Assembly (NCBI GenBank): GCA_012931725.1
Contig: CM022945.1
Location: forward strand, 18,276,580-18,340,579
DNA length: 64,000 nt
Reading direction: 5' to 3'
DNA from: Litsea cubeba
Lineage: Eukaryota > Streptophyta > Magnoliopsida > Laurales > Lauraceae
The first letter of the stretch is position 1; each line of letters opens with the position of its first letter. This document shows positions 1 to 12,533 of this stretch, piece after piece. Both the position numbers and the translations under genes were made by a program. The notes below the pieces were generated by a model, which saw nothing but the letters and a program-made list of their open reading frames with translations, ran no database searches and was not told the DNA's origin.

Positions 1-1307
1 GACTTTAAGATCATTGGGCCAGAGTTCTTCTTCAAAAAGCAAGCATGTTTGGTATATGGGCCAGGCCTGGGCTTCTAGTTCCCAGATGTTCCACCCGAAC
101 TGGTCCGCGGTCGGTTTCAAAATATTTGATTAAAATAGGCTTTGGGTATTATTTTTATTTGAAGTTGCAGCTTACTAACCCTTGTATCATCTATATGATT
201 ATCAAAAACTGCCATCATCTTATGGACCTGATTAATCAGACAGTAGCACTTCAAGTCTGGGCTTGACATATAGGCCGCAAATAGGCTCGGGGAAAGCCCA
301 AGTCCGCAAGAACATCTAATTCAAGCTGCGTGTTCTGGGGTATGTGTTGAGGCTTGGATTTTGAAGCTAGTTTGGAATTCATGTTGGACTTATTACCAAC
401 ATACGTATTAATATCATGTAATACATAGTATATGTATGTAGTATACTTTTTGAAAACAAAATTTAGGTTTATAATCCTATTTGAGTCAACCCAACTCAAT
501 TCAAATCGTAATTAGGTAGGAAATTTTCAATTCGGGTTAGACATTATTGGATTTCATTGGGATTGAATTTGGACCTGGGTTTACCTACAAGCAACTCTGG
601 TTGGGCTTGAGTTGGGCAAATTTCTGTGCTGACCTGCCCGAGGTGAATCCTAGAGATCGTGGGCAGTGATGGTGAGGATTTCGGATTTGATGCTAAGAGG
701 GCACAGGAGAGGCCCAAGCTTGGCCATTTCATGCTTTGGAATATAATGTGTGCATTTACTTTAACGTGTCACATGGGATGGGCATGGACTTAGTGCGCTA
801 AGTATACCTTTTTTAGTTTGAACATGGGCTTGCGCATGGAAATTCAGGCCTTATCTGGGCTCGAGAATGGCATGGCAATTGGACCACGGCTGAGCTCGGG
901 CCTTTTCAATGTCTGATGACGCTGCCCACCTCAGTAGCACACTCTATTGACCCATAGATTTGGCCCGGCTAAATTCGAGAATCACAACTAAGCTGGATAT
1001 GAAAAACGAGGGGTTTCCATGTGATGTACTCCTTTGAATGGACTTGTTCATCCCTGTCAAATAATTCTTAAGTGTTGATTGGTGATTGAGAACTAATAGT
1101 CTACCAACTTCGCACGGAGGATTCTTTGCTAGTTTGAAATTTGGTGGTCTTATCTAGAATATGTATGAAGAGGACTTGTATGATCGAATCATGATCAGCG
1201 TTTCAAAAGAGAGTTAAAGCTGGAATTTATCACTTCATGGTTAGGTATAATTAGTCATGTCCATGACCAAAATGTAGTTCGTTTGGTTGAAAAATATATA
1301 AACTGAT
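1..1307. other. Intergenic, no gene seen
   Basis: No frame carries recognisable protein sequence. Much of 250-950 is rich in GGCC, GGGCT and CCCAG words like the interior of the GGGGTGTTCATG MITE family elsewhere in the window, but no ends are recognisable here. Confidence 0.5.
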
Positions 1308-1593
1308 CCGTTTGGTAACTTGACTAGTAAAGTCAAGTAAAGTAAAGTCATCCTAAACATCACATCACAAGCAATTTTTCTCAAAACTCCCTCCAACTTT
1401 TCCAACAAAAAGTCAAAAAGTAACCACATTTATTAACTAAAAGACAAAAAAACTCCATTTTCCATACCAAAAGTCAACAATATTCCATCCCATACAACTA
1501 AAAATAAAATACCATCATAACCCACTACATATTTTATTCATACTTTTCATTTCACTTCACTCTACTTAACTTTAATAATAAAATGCCAAACGG
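1308..1593. mobile_element. MITE, CCGTTTGG-ended family, copy 1
   Basis: The segment starts with CCGTTTGG and ends with its complement CCAAACGG. The inner flanks are also roughly complementary (AAGTCAAGTAAAG-like on the left, CTTAACTTTAATAAT-like on the right). The interior is AT-rich and non-coding. It holds a stretch near 1500-1525 (AAAATACCATCATAA) whose reverse complement recurs at about 12300 and 12600. The termini resemble Tourist/PIF-Harbinger MITEs, but I found no clear three-base target duplication, so the class is inferred. Confidence 0.55.
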
Positions 1594-2069
1594 GCCCACC
1601 TCTCTCCCTGCATTTATGGGTGTCACTTTTTTTTTTTCTTTGAAAGGTATTTATGGGTGTCGTTTATGTGGCTGCTTTCTTTTCACATTTTCAAGTGCTT
1701 TCATGGGTCCCAGGCCTTTTGGCTGGGGTACAGTAAAAATAAAGGTAAAAAAATTCTAAACTGATCATATGTGCAGCCGAGTACATTTCCACTTATGATT
1801 AATGTTATATTTTTTTTGGTGGTCTAAGTCTTAAAAGTTTTATTAATTGCTTTTAACTCTTGACTTTTGGTCATCTACAATTGAGATCAAGTGGCTCATG
1901 TATCTTTTACGATGTGCAATATTATAGCAAACCTTGCATGAAGTAGTTAGAATTTGGCATGACAATGTTAGCAATACTTAGCACATACCGGCCCATGTAC
2001 CTTCAGCCTTTTCCAGATCATTGGTCTAGTTAGATGAGTGGCCCGATTAAATCCACATAATCATATTTG
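1594..2069. other. Intergenic, no gene seen
   Basis: AT-rich sequence with poly-T tracts. No coding frame, RNA gene or repeat boundary is recognisable. Confidence 0.4.
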
Positions 2070-2450
2070 TCCTGTGTCCACAGTGAAAAAAAAATGTGGG
2101 TCCACTTTCTAATTACTGAATATGGGTCACATGGTCACGATCACCAAAGGTGGACTCACATTATAAATCCTATAGATGTGGGCCACATAGTACTCTTATT
2201 TCTAAAGATGTATAGTGTGTATAGCATTGTACTTTCTAAATGTGGGTCACATATATACATTAAAAAAGGTGACCTCTCGTTATAATTCCTATAAATGTGG
2301 GTCTACATTGTAAATTCTATGAATATGGGCCTCATGTTTTAATTCTTAAAGGTGAGTACCAGATTATAATTCCTAGACATGGGACCCATGTACAACAATA
2401 ATAGAGAGCCGCAAACGATAAAAGGTGGGTCTCACATTATAAATCCTATG
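2070..2450. repeat. Irregular GTGGGTC-ACAT tandem repeats
   Basis: Short degenerate units built around ATGTGGGTCNACAT followed by TATAAATCCTAT-like words recur roughly every 35-75 bp (for example near 2093, 2150, 2175, 2240, 2297, 2325 and 2425). Spacing and sequence vary, so this is an old irregular array or a decayed element with subterminal repeats. No coding function is seen. Confidence 0.5.
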
Positions 2451-4758
2451 ATTATCTTTCCTTTGTTCCTTAGAACAAAGCTTTTCTAATGTTACCAAGC
2501 AAGTTCTGTAAGGTATATTCTCAACAAAGTTATTTCATATAAGGGGAACATTCATATGCATCTTTCCCTTTTTGAAAATTTTCAAGTACAAAATGTACTT
2601 TTCATGTGCAAAAAGGAGAGTGTCCCTCACTCTATGATGAGGAAAATATGCATATGAACATTCTTCTTCATATAATGCTGCCAAACAAGTTCTCCAAAGT
2701 ATAGTATTGACACAACTCGATCTCAAAATAATTTGATCTGAGTACAATATTGGGAACTATATGAGAACGATGTTAAATGAGCCCTAAGATTCCAAAATGG
2801 CTTAAAGCAAGTGATTGGATTGAAAGGCTTTAGATACCGGCAAAAGGCCATGTTTGGGAACTTAAAACATGAAAATTACTTGATTGGCCATGACATTCTC
2901 TTCAATACTCATTTCTATTTAATTCTACCAAATACTTCCCATCTCCTTTTAACTCTACCAAAAACTTCTTATTGGCTGGTTTTAGATCTTGATTTCATCC
3001 ATTTATTAATTCGTTAAACCAAATTAGTTTTTAACCTTCTTAGTTGTTCAAATCTTGGTATCCATTGATATGATGGTAAGACTCTTGGTAGAAAGTTGGA
3101 AATTTGATACAGGTGAAGGTGATTACTTTATATATATATATATATATTTTTTAAATTTTATATTCAAGTTCTAATTGGAGTTATTGGATTGAATATTCAA
3201 GATGAGATGGATCTAAGAGAATTGTAAGAGAGAAAAATCAAAGAAGATGAATTGCAGGTTGGTGATATTGTCAACTAGAAAATTTTCGTACAAAAAAATA
3301 TACGGACAACTCTAAAGTCATTTTATAGCTTTTTCTTCGTAAAGTCATTTAATTAAAAATCAAGCTTAGTTTTTTTTTTTTTTTTTGTAAAGAATTTTAA
3401 AAATAAAAATTATTTAATACTCATTTTTAGCTAATTAATCACCTTTGACCTTCATTTTTAAGTTTAACTGCCCTATCTTTCACGGGTTTTGCAGTATTCA
3501 CATGTAGCCATTCATGATCATCCTCATAGTGATTTGATGGCCACTTAAAAGTATGTACTTTAATTGTGTTTGATTGAATTATTATTATTATCACATGCTC
3601 TAAGCGCATATATATTGTAAGTATATGGAAATTATTCTCCTGCGTGTAGCGCTCTCCTAATTCCGGAAGGTTGGAATTGGCACTTGGTTCGAATATAGAG
3701 TGCAAGGAGAACACTTTCCAAAACAAAATATAAGTATGTGGTGATGAAGGCTTGTTGACTTTTAGACGATCGATGATATTGCATCGATGATGACAGATGC
3801 AGTGACGAGATGAAAAAGCTCAAATATAGATGTATTTTCCCGATCACCGACAACTCCCTATCTCCGTTCCAAGTGTCAAAACAAGACAAAAGGCCCGAAT
3901 ATGTGTTCAATACGCAACTGGAATGGGGTGCATTTTTTTCTCGTGTAGCTGGAGCTACACATGGAATGTTCTTAGCTTCTAACATTTAAGGAATGAAGTG
4001 ATATGAACGTTGTGGAGTACATTTTCAAACCTTTCCATGTTATATACTAAGTTTTAATCACGTTTGGACAAAGATACCTGAAACTGAAAGCACTCTCTCC
4101 TGCAACCATTTGTTTTCCTTCTCAGTCAAGATCAACGCTGCCAAAAACAATAGTCGGTTTGGATTTTTCAAAAGGTGTGTGTAGGATTTGGCCCCTCAGG
4201 TTGATGAAATTAATGAAAACTTGCCTTTTTTAAAGACTGTTGTATTGGATATTTGGACACCACTCAACGATGACGACAGATCGAGTGGGGTTTGAACCGA
4301 CCTGAAGAAGTTTCGGACCCCAGAGATCAAAAACCTCACATTCGTCGGAGGGCTTTTGTCTATTTTGCTATGTTGGGGGCCCCTCGTCAACGAACGATCC
4401 TTAACTTATGGGCTAATGGATATGATCATGATGGGTATGTGTGTGAATCTTAAGCTGTGAACATCACTCAACTCAACTATGAATTTACTGAAACTTTCTT
4501 AATTTTCTTACTAAGTGGATGTATAATGATATTCAATTAATTAAATACTCAAAACCATTTTTGCCACATTTTGTTTCTCTTGTACTTAATTGAGCCACTA
4601 GATATTGACTTTTATTTAGATACCTAAAAAGCTCAATTTCTTTCTCCACTCCTCACATCCATCTTGACATTAACATCTTCCAAAGTCAAAGGTATTCTAT
4701 CATCTTATTCTTTTTACATAAAAAATTATATTTCTTACTACCAAATTATATAAAGGGA
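2451..4758. other. Intergenic, no gene seen
   Basis: Only short uninformative open frames on both strands, a TA microsatellite near 3130-3148 and poly-T near 3371. The longest open frame (- strand near 3632-3985) has no recognisable domain. Confidence 0.4.
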
Positions 4759-5130
4759 AATATTTAAGTGAGAACTAATTTTCACATATTATATGAGAAC
4801 TTTTTTGCGGGGCCCAATTAATAACGCATCCAAACCTAGCAACCAATAGAGAACCCGTTGATAGTCACTAATCTCAAGGATTGACACACATCCTAAAATG
4901 ACCGAACCATGGCATTGATGGTTGAATATTTTTTTAAATATGAAGACATTAAACTTGTGTGCTATGGATGAAGTGGTTAAGGGCATGGGTTTGTGGTCAA
5001 ACTTGATACTTGGGATGGTCTCACATAAAATTTTCTATCCTCCTGGTCATATCTATAAATGGGGCCCCACAATTGGGGCCCACAAAAAAATTCTCACATA
5101 ATATATGAGAACAGTACCCATCTAAATATT
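4759..5130. mobile_element. MITE, AAGTGAGAAC family, copy 1 (most complete)
   Basis: The left end reads AATATTTAAGTGAGA-ACT and the right end is its imperfect complement (AGTACCCATCTAAATATT). A second inner inverted pair consists of CACATATTATATGAGAAC and CTCACATAATATATGAGA. The interior has no coding capacity. It contains words (GATAGTCACTAATC, GACACACATCC, ATATGAAGACATTAAACTT, ATGGATGAAG) shared with segments at about 28.3, 35.3, 35.5 and 54.4 kb. This copy gives the fullest view of the family, about 370 bp. Confidence 0.65.
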
Positions 5131-7476
5131 ACCCTCATAAAAAGATCCTACTAGTTTGATTTTACATTCTATTCTTATGCATAATATTCCATTTCTTATA
5201 TCCTCATCAAGACCTACATTTTGTAGGCCTTCCATGCTACGGCTACGCAGAGTTTATTTGTTGTCACTTACCCTTTATTAGAGCCGAATATATATATTAG
5301 CTTACGCTAATGCAATGCATGCATTAAATGTCATGGTTATACATCAAATGAATCATGGTTTTATACATCAAATGAATCATGGTTATATGAAACCTGCTCC
5401 CCACTCTAGCCTTTTTCAATCTATACATTATTATATTTATTTTGAGTTTGAATCACCTATTGCAGCGAGCGCGCTGGTTTAAGCTCACAATTAGTGGATC
5501 AATTACAATTGAGACACGATAGTTGCAAATCAAAATTACTTAGTTTCATAGTTACCTGATTCAGTTAAGCAGCCTTCGAATCTCGTCCCATTCAAATAGA
5601 ACAAATCGCTGTTCGATTCGGATGGATTCGGGGTCTTGAGAAAATAGAGTTCGTTGCAGTTCGTAGAGAAGAATGTGAGAAAAAGGTGCTACAGCCTTTT
5701 CCTATAGTCTTTATAACCTTTTCCTATGGTCCTTTCTTATAGGGCACGTTTGTGTACACACCCTTTTCGCGGAAAGGGGAAATTGCCGCGTCAGCAAATT
5801 CCATAGAACTAGAAACCTTGGAAAAAGATTTTCGTAGAATTTAGAAATTTATGTTTGGTGAAAAAAAAATTTCCTCGTTGAATTGTGCTAATGTTGTTTG
5901 GTGTGGCTGTGGATTCATTATAGAAAATGAAATTTTCTTATTTGGTGAAATAACTTTTTGAAGAAAAATAACATAACATGTATATTATTTATTCAACATT
6001 AAATAATAATTTATTTAAAGAAATAAAAAATGAAAGAGTTGAAGAGTTTTGGGTTGAAATGGACAAGAGTGAGGAAAAGTGGGAGGAGTTTTCCAAGGAA
6101 ATCCATTTCCTATATCTCTCATAAGAAACCCATTTTCATAATTATTAAGAAAAATGCTGACGAGACAGGAAAGCGTTTCTATAGAATTGTTCCGCTCTAA
6201 ACCCCTGAAAACTGAGTTTTTTCGCAGAAAATCACACACTTTTCCCCTTTCCATAAAAGAATATATATACACAAACATGCCCATAGTCTCTTGCACCTTT
6301 TCTTATAGTCTCTGTGCAAGAGAAAAAGGAGCAGGCTTTTAATGCAAAGTAGTACGGCAGTTACCTTTCTACCGGTCCCATGGGATGAAAATGGGCTTCT
6401 CTCTATTAACTATGGGACATTTCCAACACGTATCCAATGTGCTACTTTCTTGTTTTACTAAAACACGTACTGCTTTTTCTCTCCCTCATCTAAATCGCCT
6501 CTTCCCACGAGAAAAGGGTGGATATTAAATTAGTGGGACCCACAGTCCAGGCACTTATTAGAAAGCCAAATCAGTGAAAATGATTGTTCTTATCTTTTAT
6601 TGGATTCAACAAATTTTTACATCAAATAAGCTTGGGCCTGCCATAAGATAATTACGGACAGAACAATTGATTTAATAATAAAAAAATATACACGCTTTTA
6701 TATTGGTAAATGTGATGATGGGACACTCTTTCATCAAATTGAAAATTCTCATCATGCTTATTAGTGGAAAGCATATGTGTTGTTACAACTCAAATATCCT
6801 ACCTACCATAGTTTTGCCAAGGATTTGACGATGGTGATAAAGATCTTTATATATTCACTTGTCTCTATTTTTGTGAAATATTTTTATTTATATATATTTT
6901 AAATTATCTGAACTTTTATTATATATTTACATAGGTATTTAACTTGACTTACGAATAGAATATCAAACTAATCGAATTCGAATTGCAAATCGAACGAATC
7001 GAAAAATGAATTAACTAAACCTACTCTATCGAATTTTCGAATTTGAGTGAGAGTCAAATTTCAAAGTGCAAACCCGAATTCAAATTAGTTGAATTGCTAA
7101 TCAGGTAGCTATGCTTAGTTGTCGGCGTGAGAGGCTCATTCATTTATAGTGCCTGTTCTCAATGTCCCGCGTGTTCAAGTCTTGTAAAAACCCCAAAGTA
7201 CGTGTTCTCCTGATTTGACTTTGTAAAGTAGCCACTGGAGTTTGAAATTCAGCAGCACCTCCTGTTGCACTGGCATCTTCTTAGTCAATCTGACTCAGTT
7301 AAAATTGCATTGCAGCGGGAACATTGGGCTGATGGAATCAATGCCTCGGCAGCGAGGTAACATGGCTTTCATACCAGGTTGGGCTGCCTGTCAAGTGTCA
7401 GAGCCTACCTCGTGAGACCTGTGAGATTTTCTAACTTTGGTCAATTGAGATCTCAAGGTACTTAGTCATGCCTGTA
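5131..7476. other. Intergenic, no gene seen
   Basis: AT-rich DNA with two imperfect direct repeats of ATCAAATGAATCATGGTT near 5340-5380. Frames near 6015-6340 overlap on opposite strands and match no family I know. The stretch 5740-6350 has a transposon-like composition but no termini I can define. Confidence 0.4.
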
Positions 7477-8413
7477 CAGGGCCGTCTCAAGATAATATGT
7501 GGCCCCAGGCGAAAGTATAAATGAGGTCCCTAACTTCTATGTGTAACATGAGAAAACACTCGTCCTTAATCCGGACTTGGGACCGGCAATGTACACTATG
7601 AGTAGTACATTGGCGAACTTAAAAAAAAAAAATGGGTTTTTTTTATTATTATTTTGGGTTTTTATTTTTTTTAGAGCTTGTTGAGGGATTTATTTTTTTT
7701 AAGTGAATTTAACCTTTCTTACCTTTTGTGATGCAAACTTATTAATCAAGTTTTTGTATTCAAGGTTTTCCAACATTTTCTTCTTAATAGATAAAATGGC
7801 TAACCCGCTTAATCTCTCTTCTAACATAGTTGATCATAAATAAGATTTTATTAACTTTAATTTCGAAAAACTTCTTTCGGTGGAAGCAACTGTAACAGGT
7901 ACTGTTAATAGTATTCAATAAGCAATATATGAGTTTGGAAAAGACTCAATAGTATCCTAATTAGTGGACCCCATGAGTCAATGTTGATTTGAAATGCCAT
8001 TTTATGAAAAACAGGGTATTTTTTTTTTATAAAAAAGGACTTATTTGTAATTATGATTTTATGAAAATTTTCCAATGATGGAATTTTTCGATGATTTCAG
8101 TTTCATTAAAAAACGGGTCAAATTGTGATCAATTTTCTCTTCTAACTCGAGTTCATTTGAATTCATTTCAGATGATTCCCAACGAGATTTGATACCTTTA
8201 GAAACGTACTTATTTTAGAATACTTATACTTTTACTGTGATTCTGTTTTCTGCTTCTTCTTCGTCTATCTTCTCTGGTTTTGGTTTTCAAATGTACCATG
8301 ATTTTCTCTTTTAGCTTTATCATGAATGTTACTAATCCAACAAAATTATGAGGCCCTCTCATGGTGAGGCCCCCACCACTTGCTTCACCTGCCTATATGG
8401 TGAGCCGGCCCTG
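7477..8413 (-). mobile_element. Degenerate hAT element
   Basis: The left end CAGGGCCGTCTCAAGAT and the right end, read in reverse complement as CAGGGCCGGCTCACCAT, form imperfect terminal inverted repeats of the CAGGG(G/C)CGG type used by plant hAT elements. About 937 bp lie between them. A decayed hAT transposase C-terminus lies inside on the - strand. Flanking 8-mers (TGCCTGTA and ATTCTAGG) do not match, so no target duplication survives, or one end is slightly misplaced. Confidence 0.7.
7699..7920 (-). pseudogene. hAT transposase C-terminal (dimerisation) remnant
   Basis: Reading the - strand from about 7920 down to a TAA at 7699-7701, one frame gives a run typical of the hAT family dimerisation domain: TVPVTVASTERSFSKLKLI, then KSYL, a TGA stop, STMLEERLSGLAIL, and finally NLINKFASQK. 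The internal TGA sits where relatives have Arg (CGA), consistent with a C-to-T change. The rest of the transposase is absent from this short element, so it can only be non-autonomous. The match is to the zf-MYM/TTF-type hAT lineage common in plants. Confidence 0.8.
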
Positions 8414-8566
8414 ATTCTAGGCCTTGTCATTGTCATCATAGTAAACTAATATTTCATCAATGTGAGATGGAGGGAAAAACTTGTATCAAGGACATCGTGT
8501 AGGGTTCCATAAGAGCAAATATGAAACCCATTCAAGAGGTTTAACATAATTTTGTCAAGTATGGTG

Positions 8567-8891
8567 TTTCATAGGCGCCATTCATACATGATACATCTTT
8601 ATACAAACCATTTGATTTGTGGGTCCCATTGGGTTTGGACCACAAGCGTGGGTTTGGACCACAAGCGTAAGGATCATACTAAGAATTGGTTTGTCTGTGT
8701 GTGGGTGTTGGTGTGGGGTTGGGGCGGTGTGGTCTTCTCCTGTTTCATGCATAGCCATTCATACATCTTTAACAAACCATTTGAATTATGGGTCCCATTG
8801 GGATTGGACCACAAGCGTAAGGATCATACTAAGAATTGGTTTGTCTGTGTGTGGTGTTGGTGTGGGGTTGGGGCGGTGTGGTCTTCTCCTG
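8567..8891. repeat. Two-copy direct tandem repeat, about 150-176 bp
   Basis: Unit 1 (8567-8742) and unit 2 (8743-8891) both begin TTTCAT, contain GCCATTCATACAT and end TGTGGTCTTCTCCTG. Between them they share a long stretch around ACCACAAGCGTAAGGATC and TTGGTTTGTCTGTGTGTG. Unit 1 carries an extra internal duplication of GGGTTTGGACCACAAGCGT (19 bp). The long + strand open frames across this region come from the repeats and GT-rich composition; I do not regard them as genes. Confidence 0.85.
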
Positions 8892-10604
8892 GTGACCGTG
8901 TGACCGGGGAATGTGTTTTATGCTCTGTACGTCATACATTTGTTTTCAGCACATCTATGTCATTTGTGTTGGACATGTGTGTGGTCCATTGGTATCACAT
9001 AAAGCATCATGAGCTTCTCAGTCTTCACACACCTACTCGGCCATCATTGTCCGAAAGGCATTGAATTTTAATTCAAAATGAAAGGAAACCTGGGGTATTG
9101 CTCCTCATGAGACTTCCAATATTCAGGTCAATGCGGCAAATTTAATCCTCTCTTCAAGACTCAGTGCTCGCACATTCACACAACCTGCTTATGTTTTGAC
9201 CTGGAGAATTTATTTTGATTAAATTCTTATCTCTCAAATGTAGAAAGACCACATCAGTAAAGAAAAACAAGTAATGGAAACTCCAGGGCGGCCTACAAAA
9301 CAATACATGTATTTGAAGGTGAAACCAATGTCTCCCACGTCTGATGTCTCCCTTGTACTAAGGGGGCATGGATAGCGTGCGCGTCATGTTGGTTGTCACC
9401 ATGTTCTACACTTATTTATCAATGGACCCAAGTGCATAAGCTGTTCTGGGATGATGTGGGGCACCTAAACAAGGGTGTCTCACATCAACTAACCCTTCTT
9501 CTCCTACAAACCCATGTGGGCTTAATAATTCTACAGTACCAATGGCAAGAAATTGGAACTAAGAGGTGCTTTTTCCATACTTGATTACACTATGTTTTGG
9601 TTGAGAATACTAGTGTAATATCGACCATTTCCATACGAACAATGGCAACGATTTAAGGTGATATCGACGACTAAAAAGTCTTCTGCATATGTTTCAGTTA
9701 AGTTACATAACACATGATAGGGCCCAACCCCTCCGGTGCGTGCATGTGTTGAGTAAACGATGACTTCAACAACGTTGACCACCATAACTAAGACGTGCTT
9801 TTTACGTAAGGTCAACTATCGGGTTCAGATCAGGTCATGAAATCTACTATGAAACAAGAATGTATTGTCCTCGAGCCCTGGATGAATATTCTCCAGACAA
9901 TGTAAGACGGCTATTCTTATTAATTTAAAACAGGTTATAGTCCATATTCAGTGACGAGTAGGCTTGTAGGTTATATGAGCCATGGCATAAGTCTGCTAGT
10001 ATTTGAAATTAAAACCACAAAAAAGTCTACATCACCTTGAAATATAATTACATTAAATTTTGAGGTTTCACTTTTACAGCGGCCTTTTTAAGATTTTGGC
10101 ATTTGCCCGTTTGTTAAAGTTTAGAGAATTTTCAAAGACTTGTTCATACAACAAAGGAGGCTAATAAGTTTTAAATGAAGGACAAATTGAATGATATCCT
10201 ATGAAAGTAGGACATCTCATAATGCGATATCTCACAATCCTAAGATATCGTACGAATAGGTCGGTGAGAATTTTTTAAACTTTAATAGTTGATGGGCAAA
10301 TATAAGGTATTAGTGCATCTGTATCGTGAAAGACACTTATTTTGAAACTCACTAAATAGGAGACTCATAACACATAGACACTAACTCATCCGCCTGCCTG
10401 TATGGCTTAAATGTTTCGATGACAAAGTCAATTTGTTAGATGAAAGGAGAATCAATGGGAAGTACAGTGGGACAGATGGGTTACAGGTCATCTTATCATT
10501 CATCTTGGGAATAATATTGTGGATTCATTAATGTTAGATTTAGACGACAAAACGCATTCTAGCCTATATCCTTACAGAACTGAGTTACAAATGGGAGGCG
10601 ATTA
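8892..10604. other. Intergenic, no gene seen
   Basis: Mixed-composition DNA with no recognisable protein, RNA gene or repeat boundary. Confidence 0.4.
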
Positions 10605-10975
10605 GGGGTGTTTATGGCCCGGCCTGGACTGGGTTAGGCTTATCCAATCCTGACCCGCCTTTAGAAACACAAGCCCATACTCAGCCCAAACCCAACAGGG
10701 CCTTAAGCGTTTGGCCCTTGAATGCCCATTTAGTTAATTGGGCGAGGCTGGGCCGAGCTTTCTATTACTTGTTTGGGCTTTCTAATTACTCATTAATTTG
10801 GATACTAAATTACATACATTAATTATTCACACCTGGCCATGATAAGCTTTGGGTTTTCTATCACTTAATCTAAGCCCAACACATATATTAAACATGCCAA
10901 AAATTTAGATCTAGGTCCGGCCTAAAGCAGGTTGGGCCCGAGTGGGGTGCGGGGTAGGCCTGGCTCTTGAGTACG
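10605..10975. mobile_element. MITE, GGGGTGTTCATG family (degraded right end)
   Basis: A TA dinucleotide at 10603-10604 precedes GGGGTGTTTATGG, matching the terminal repeat of elements at 16046 and 38962. The interior has the family's GGCCCGGCCTGGGCTGGGC-like composition. The right terminus is no longer recognisable; the end given is where that composition stops. Confidence 0.45.
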
Positions 10976-11645
10976 TACCACTAGAGACAATAATCAACAC
11001 TTTCACCACAATTATACTTAACACATCAGAAGAAAATACATCTTATAGACTATTTCTTGAGAGAACTTTTATATAACTTAAAAAAACTCAGTATAATAGT
11101 ATCTTAATTAGTTTGTACTTTTCACAAATAAACTTCAAGATACAAAAACCTCACGTAAAAAATCATATAAAAAATAGGAAATTTGAAAAAAAATTATTTA
11201 GAAAGAAACACTGCATATCATTCAGTACTAATAATTACCAATACATACTATACTTTCAACTTTTGGATTTAAACTTTCAAGTATATATATTATTAAACAT
11301 ATTGATATTCAAGTTTTCACATATCTCATTTTTAACAGCTATATATCTTCAGTTTTATTATTTAATTTTTACTCGGAAATATATTTTTTGAACATAACTA
11401 GTTCTGCTGTAATTGTTACCGTTTGCAAATGACTATGGCAGTGGTGTCATATATATTTATCTCATATGTGCCAATGGGCATATGATGTATCAATATTTGA
11501 AAGAGCTTAACCACGGATGTTTCCATTGAAACTACAGCGATGAAGAAAAATTGAAATTGGCTTACCGAGATACAAAGGCAGGTTCGACATGGTAGAATGG
11601 GAATGCCAGGACAGGTTACAGCCAGGTCTTGTGAACATAGGACGG
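10976..11645. other. Intergenic, no gene seen
   Basis: Strongly AT-rich. An open frame at 11113-11391 is Phe/Ile/Tyr-rich and looks compositional rather than coding. Confidence 0.4.
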
Positions 11646-11683
<38 letters not shown>

Positions 11684-12059
11684 GGCCTCCTCTCCTCAGC
11701 TCATGTGCACGATAAGCCCGTCCGCTCAAGGGCGTGGGGCCCACATAGGGACCCACCTAGGCATGGGGATGGGGGGGATTTGAAGCACACACAGGGGCCC
11801 TCCTCTCTACAAAAAATCAGCCCAATCCTTAATTTCTATCATCTCCATCTGGGCCACAAGATTTTAATGGTGTATATATATATTTATATGTGTGTCATAC
11901 GATCCAACGGTCCAATTTAATCGAATGGGGCCAAGTTTTGGTGGACATGTGCTATTCAAGGGGCCCCACTGTTTAGTCCATTTGGATGGGCCAAACAGTG
12001 GGCCCCACCTAGGGGGCGGACGGGATTCCTCCCCTGCGCATGAGCTGAGGGGAGGATTC

Positions 12060-12092
<33 letters not shown>
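11646..12092. repeat. TA microsatellite split by an insertion
   Basis: Runs of alternating TA lie at about 11648-11681 and 12063-12090. Between them sits a TIR element, so one original TA tract appears to have been split by, or duplicated at, the insertion. Confidence 0.8.
11682..12062. mobile_element. TIR element inserted in a TA microsatellite
   Basis: The left end GGGGCCTCCTCTCCTCAGCT continues CATGTGCA. The right end in reverse complement is GGGGAATCCTCCCCTCAGCT then CATGCGCA, giving about 24 of 28 matching positions, and complementarity continues through CCCGTCCGC further in. The element is 381 bp with no coding frame. A TA target is consistent with Tc1/mariner-type insertion, but because the flanks are TA repeats the target duplication cannot be proved. 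Confidence 0.7.
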
Positions 12093-12093
<1 letters not shown>

Positions 12094-12237
12094 TGTCGGC
12101 ACTCGGCACTCAGCAATTAATATTAGAATCATCCATTTCAAACACGTGGGTCGTGTCCTGTCTGCTGTATAGGGACACATGATGCAAGACATTTGAGATT
12201 TGTTCCCCAACTCTATTAATTAATTTTGCCCCTTATT
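12093..12237. other. Intergenic, no gene seen
   Basis: Short interval between the TA tract and the next MITE. Nothing recognised. Confidence 0.4.
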
Positions 12238-12533
12238 AGGCTTGGGGGCTTTATTAATAGAGTTGAATTGAGTAAAAGTTATTTTGAATAAATAATAAAA
12301 TATAAGTGAGTTATGATGGTATTTTATTTTTAATTGTTTGTGATGTTATTTTTTTTATTTTTTTAATTGAAAAGTGGAGTTTTTTTTTTGTCTTTTAGTG
12401 GTTATTTTTTGACTTTTTTTTTTAGAAATATGGTGGGAAGTTTGAATTAAAGTGCTTTTGGTGTTTTTTTTTTAATTATGAAAATGGGGCTTTACCTTAC
12501 TTTAACTCTACAAGTAGAATTGCCAAACAAGAG
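12238..12533. mobile_element. MITE, CCGTTTGG-ended family, copy 2 (inverted, decayed)
   Basis: Read in reverse complement, this segment shares words with 1308-1593. TTATGATGGTATTTTATTTT is present here, and its complement lies in copy 1. CTTTACTTTAAC-like and AGTTGAATTGAGTAAAAG-like stretches form its imperfect ends, with GCCAAACAAG near the right end. A further fragment sharing TTATGATGGTATTTTATTTT lies at about 12590-12620. Boundaries are approximate. Confidence 0.5.

Noticed and set aside
8552..9064. 170-codon + strand frame
   Set aside because: Residues repeat because of the tandem DNA duplication, composition is Cys/Trp/Gly-rich from GT-rich DNA, and no domain is recognisable.
11589..12210. 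Several open frames on both strands containing IYIYIYIY
   Set aside because: They run through the TA microsatellites and the inverted-repeat element; the alternating Ile-Tyr is the TA repeat.
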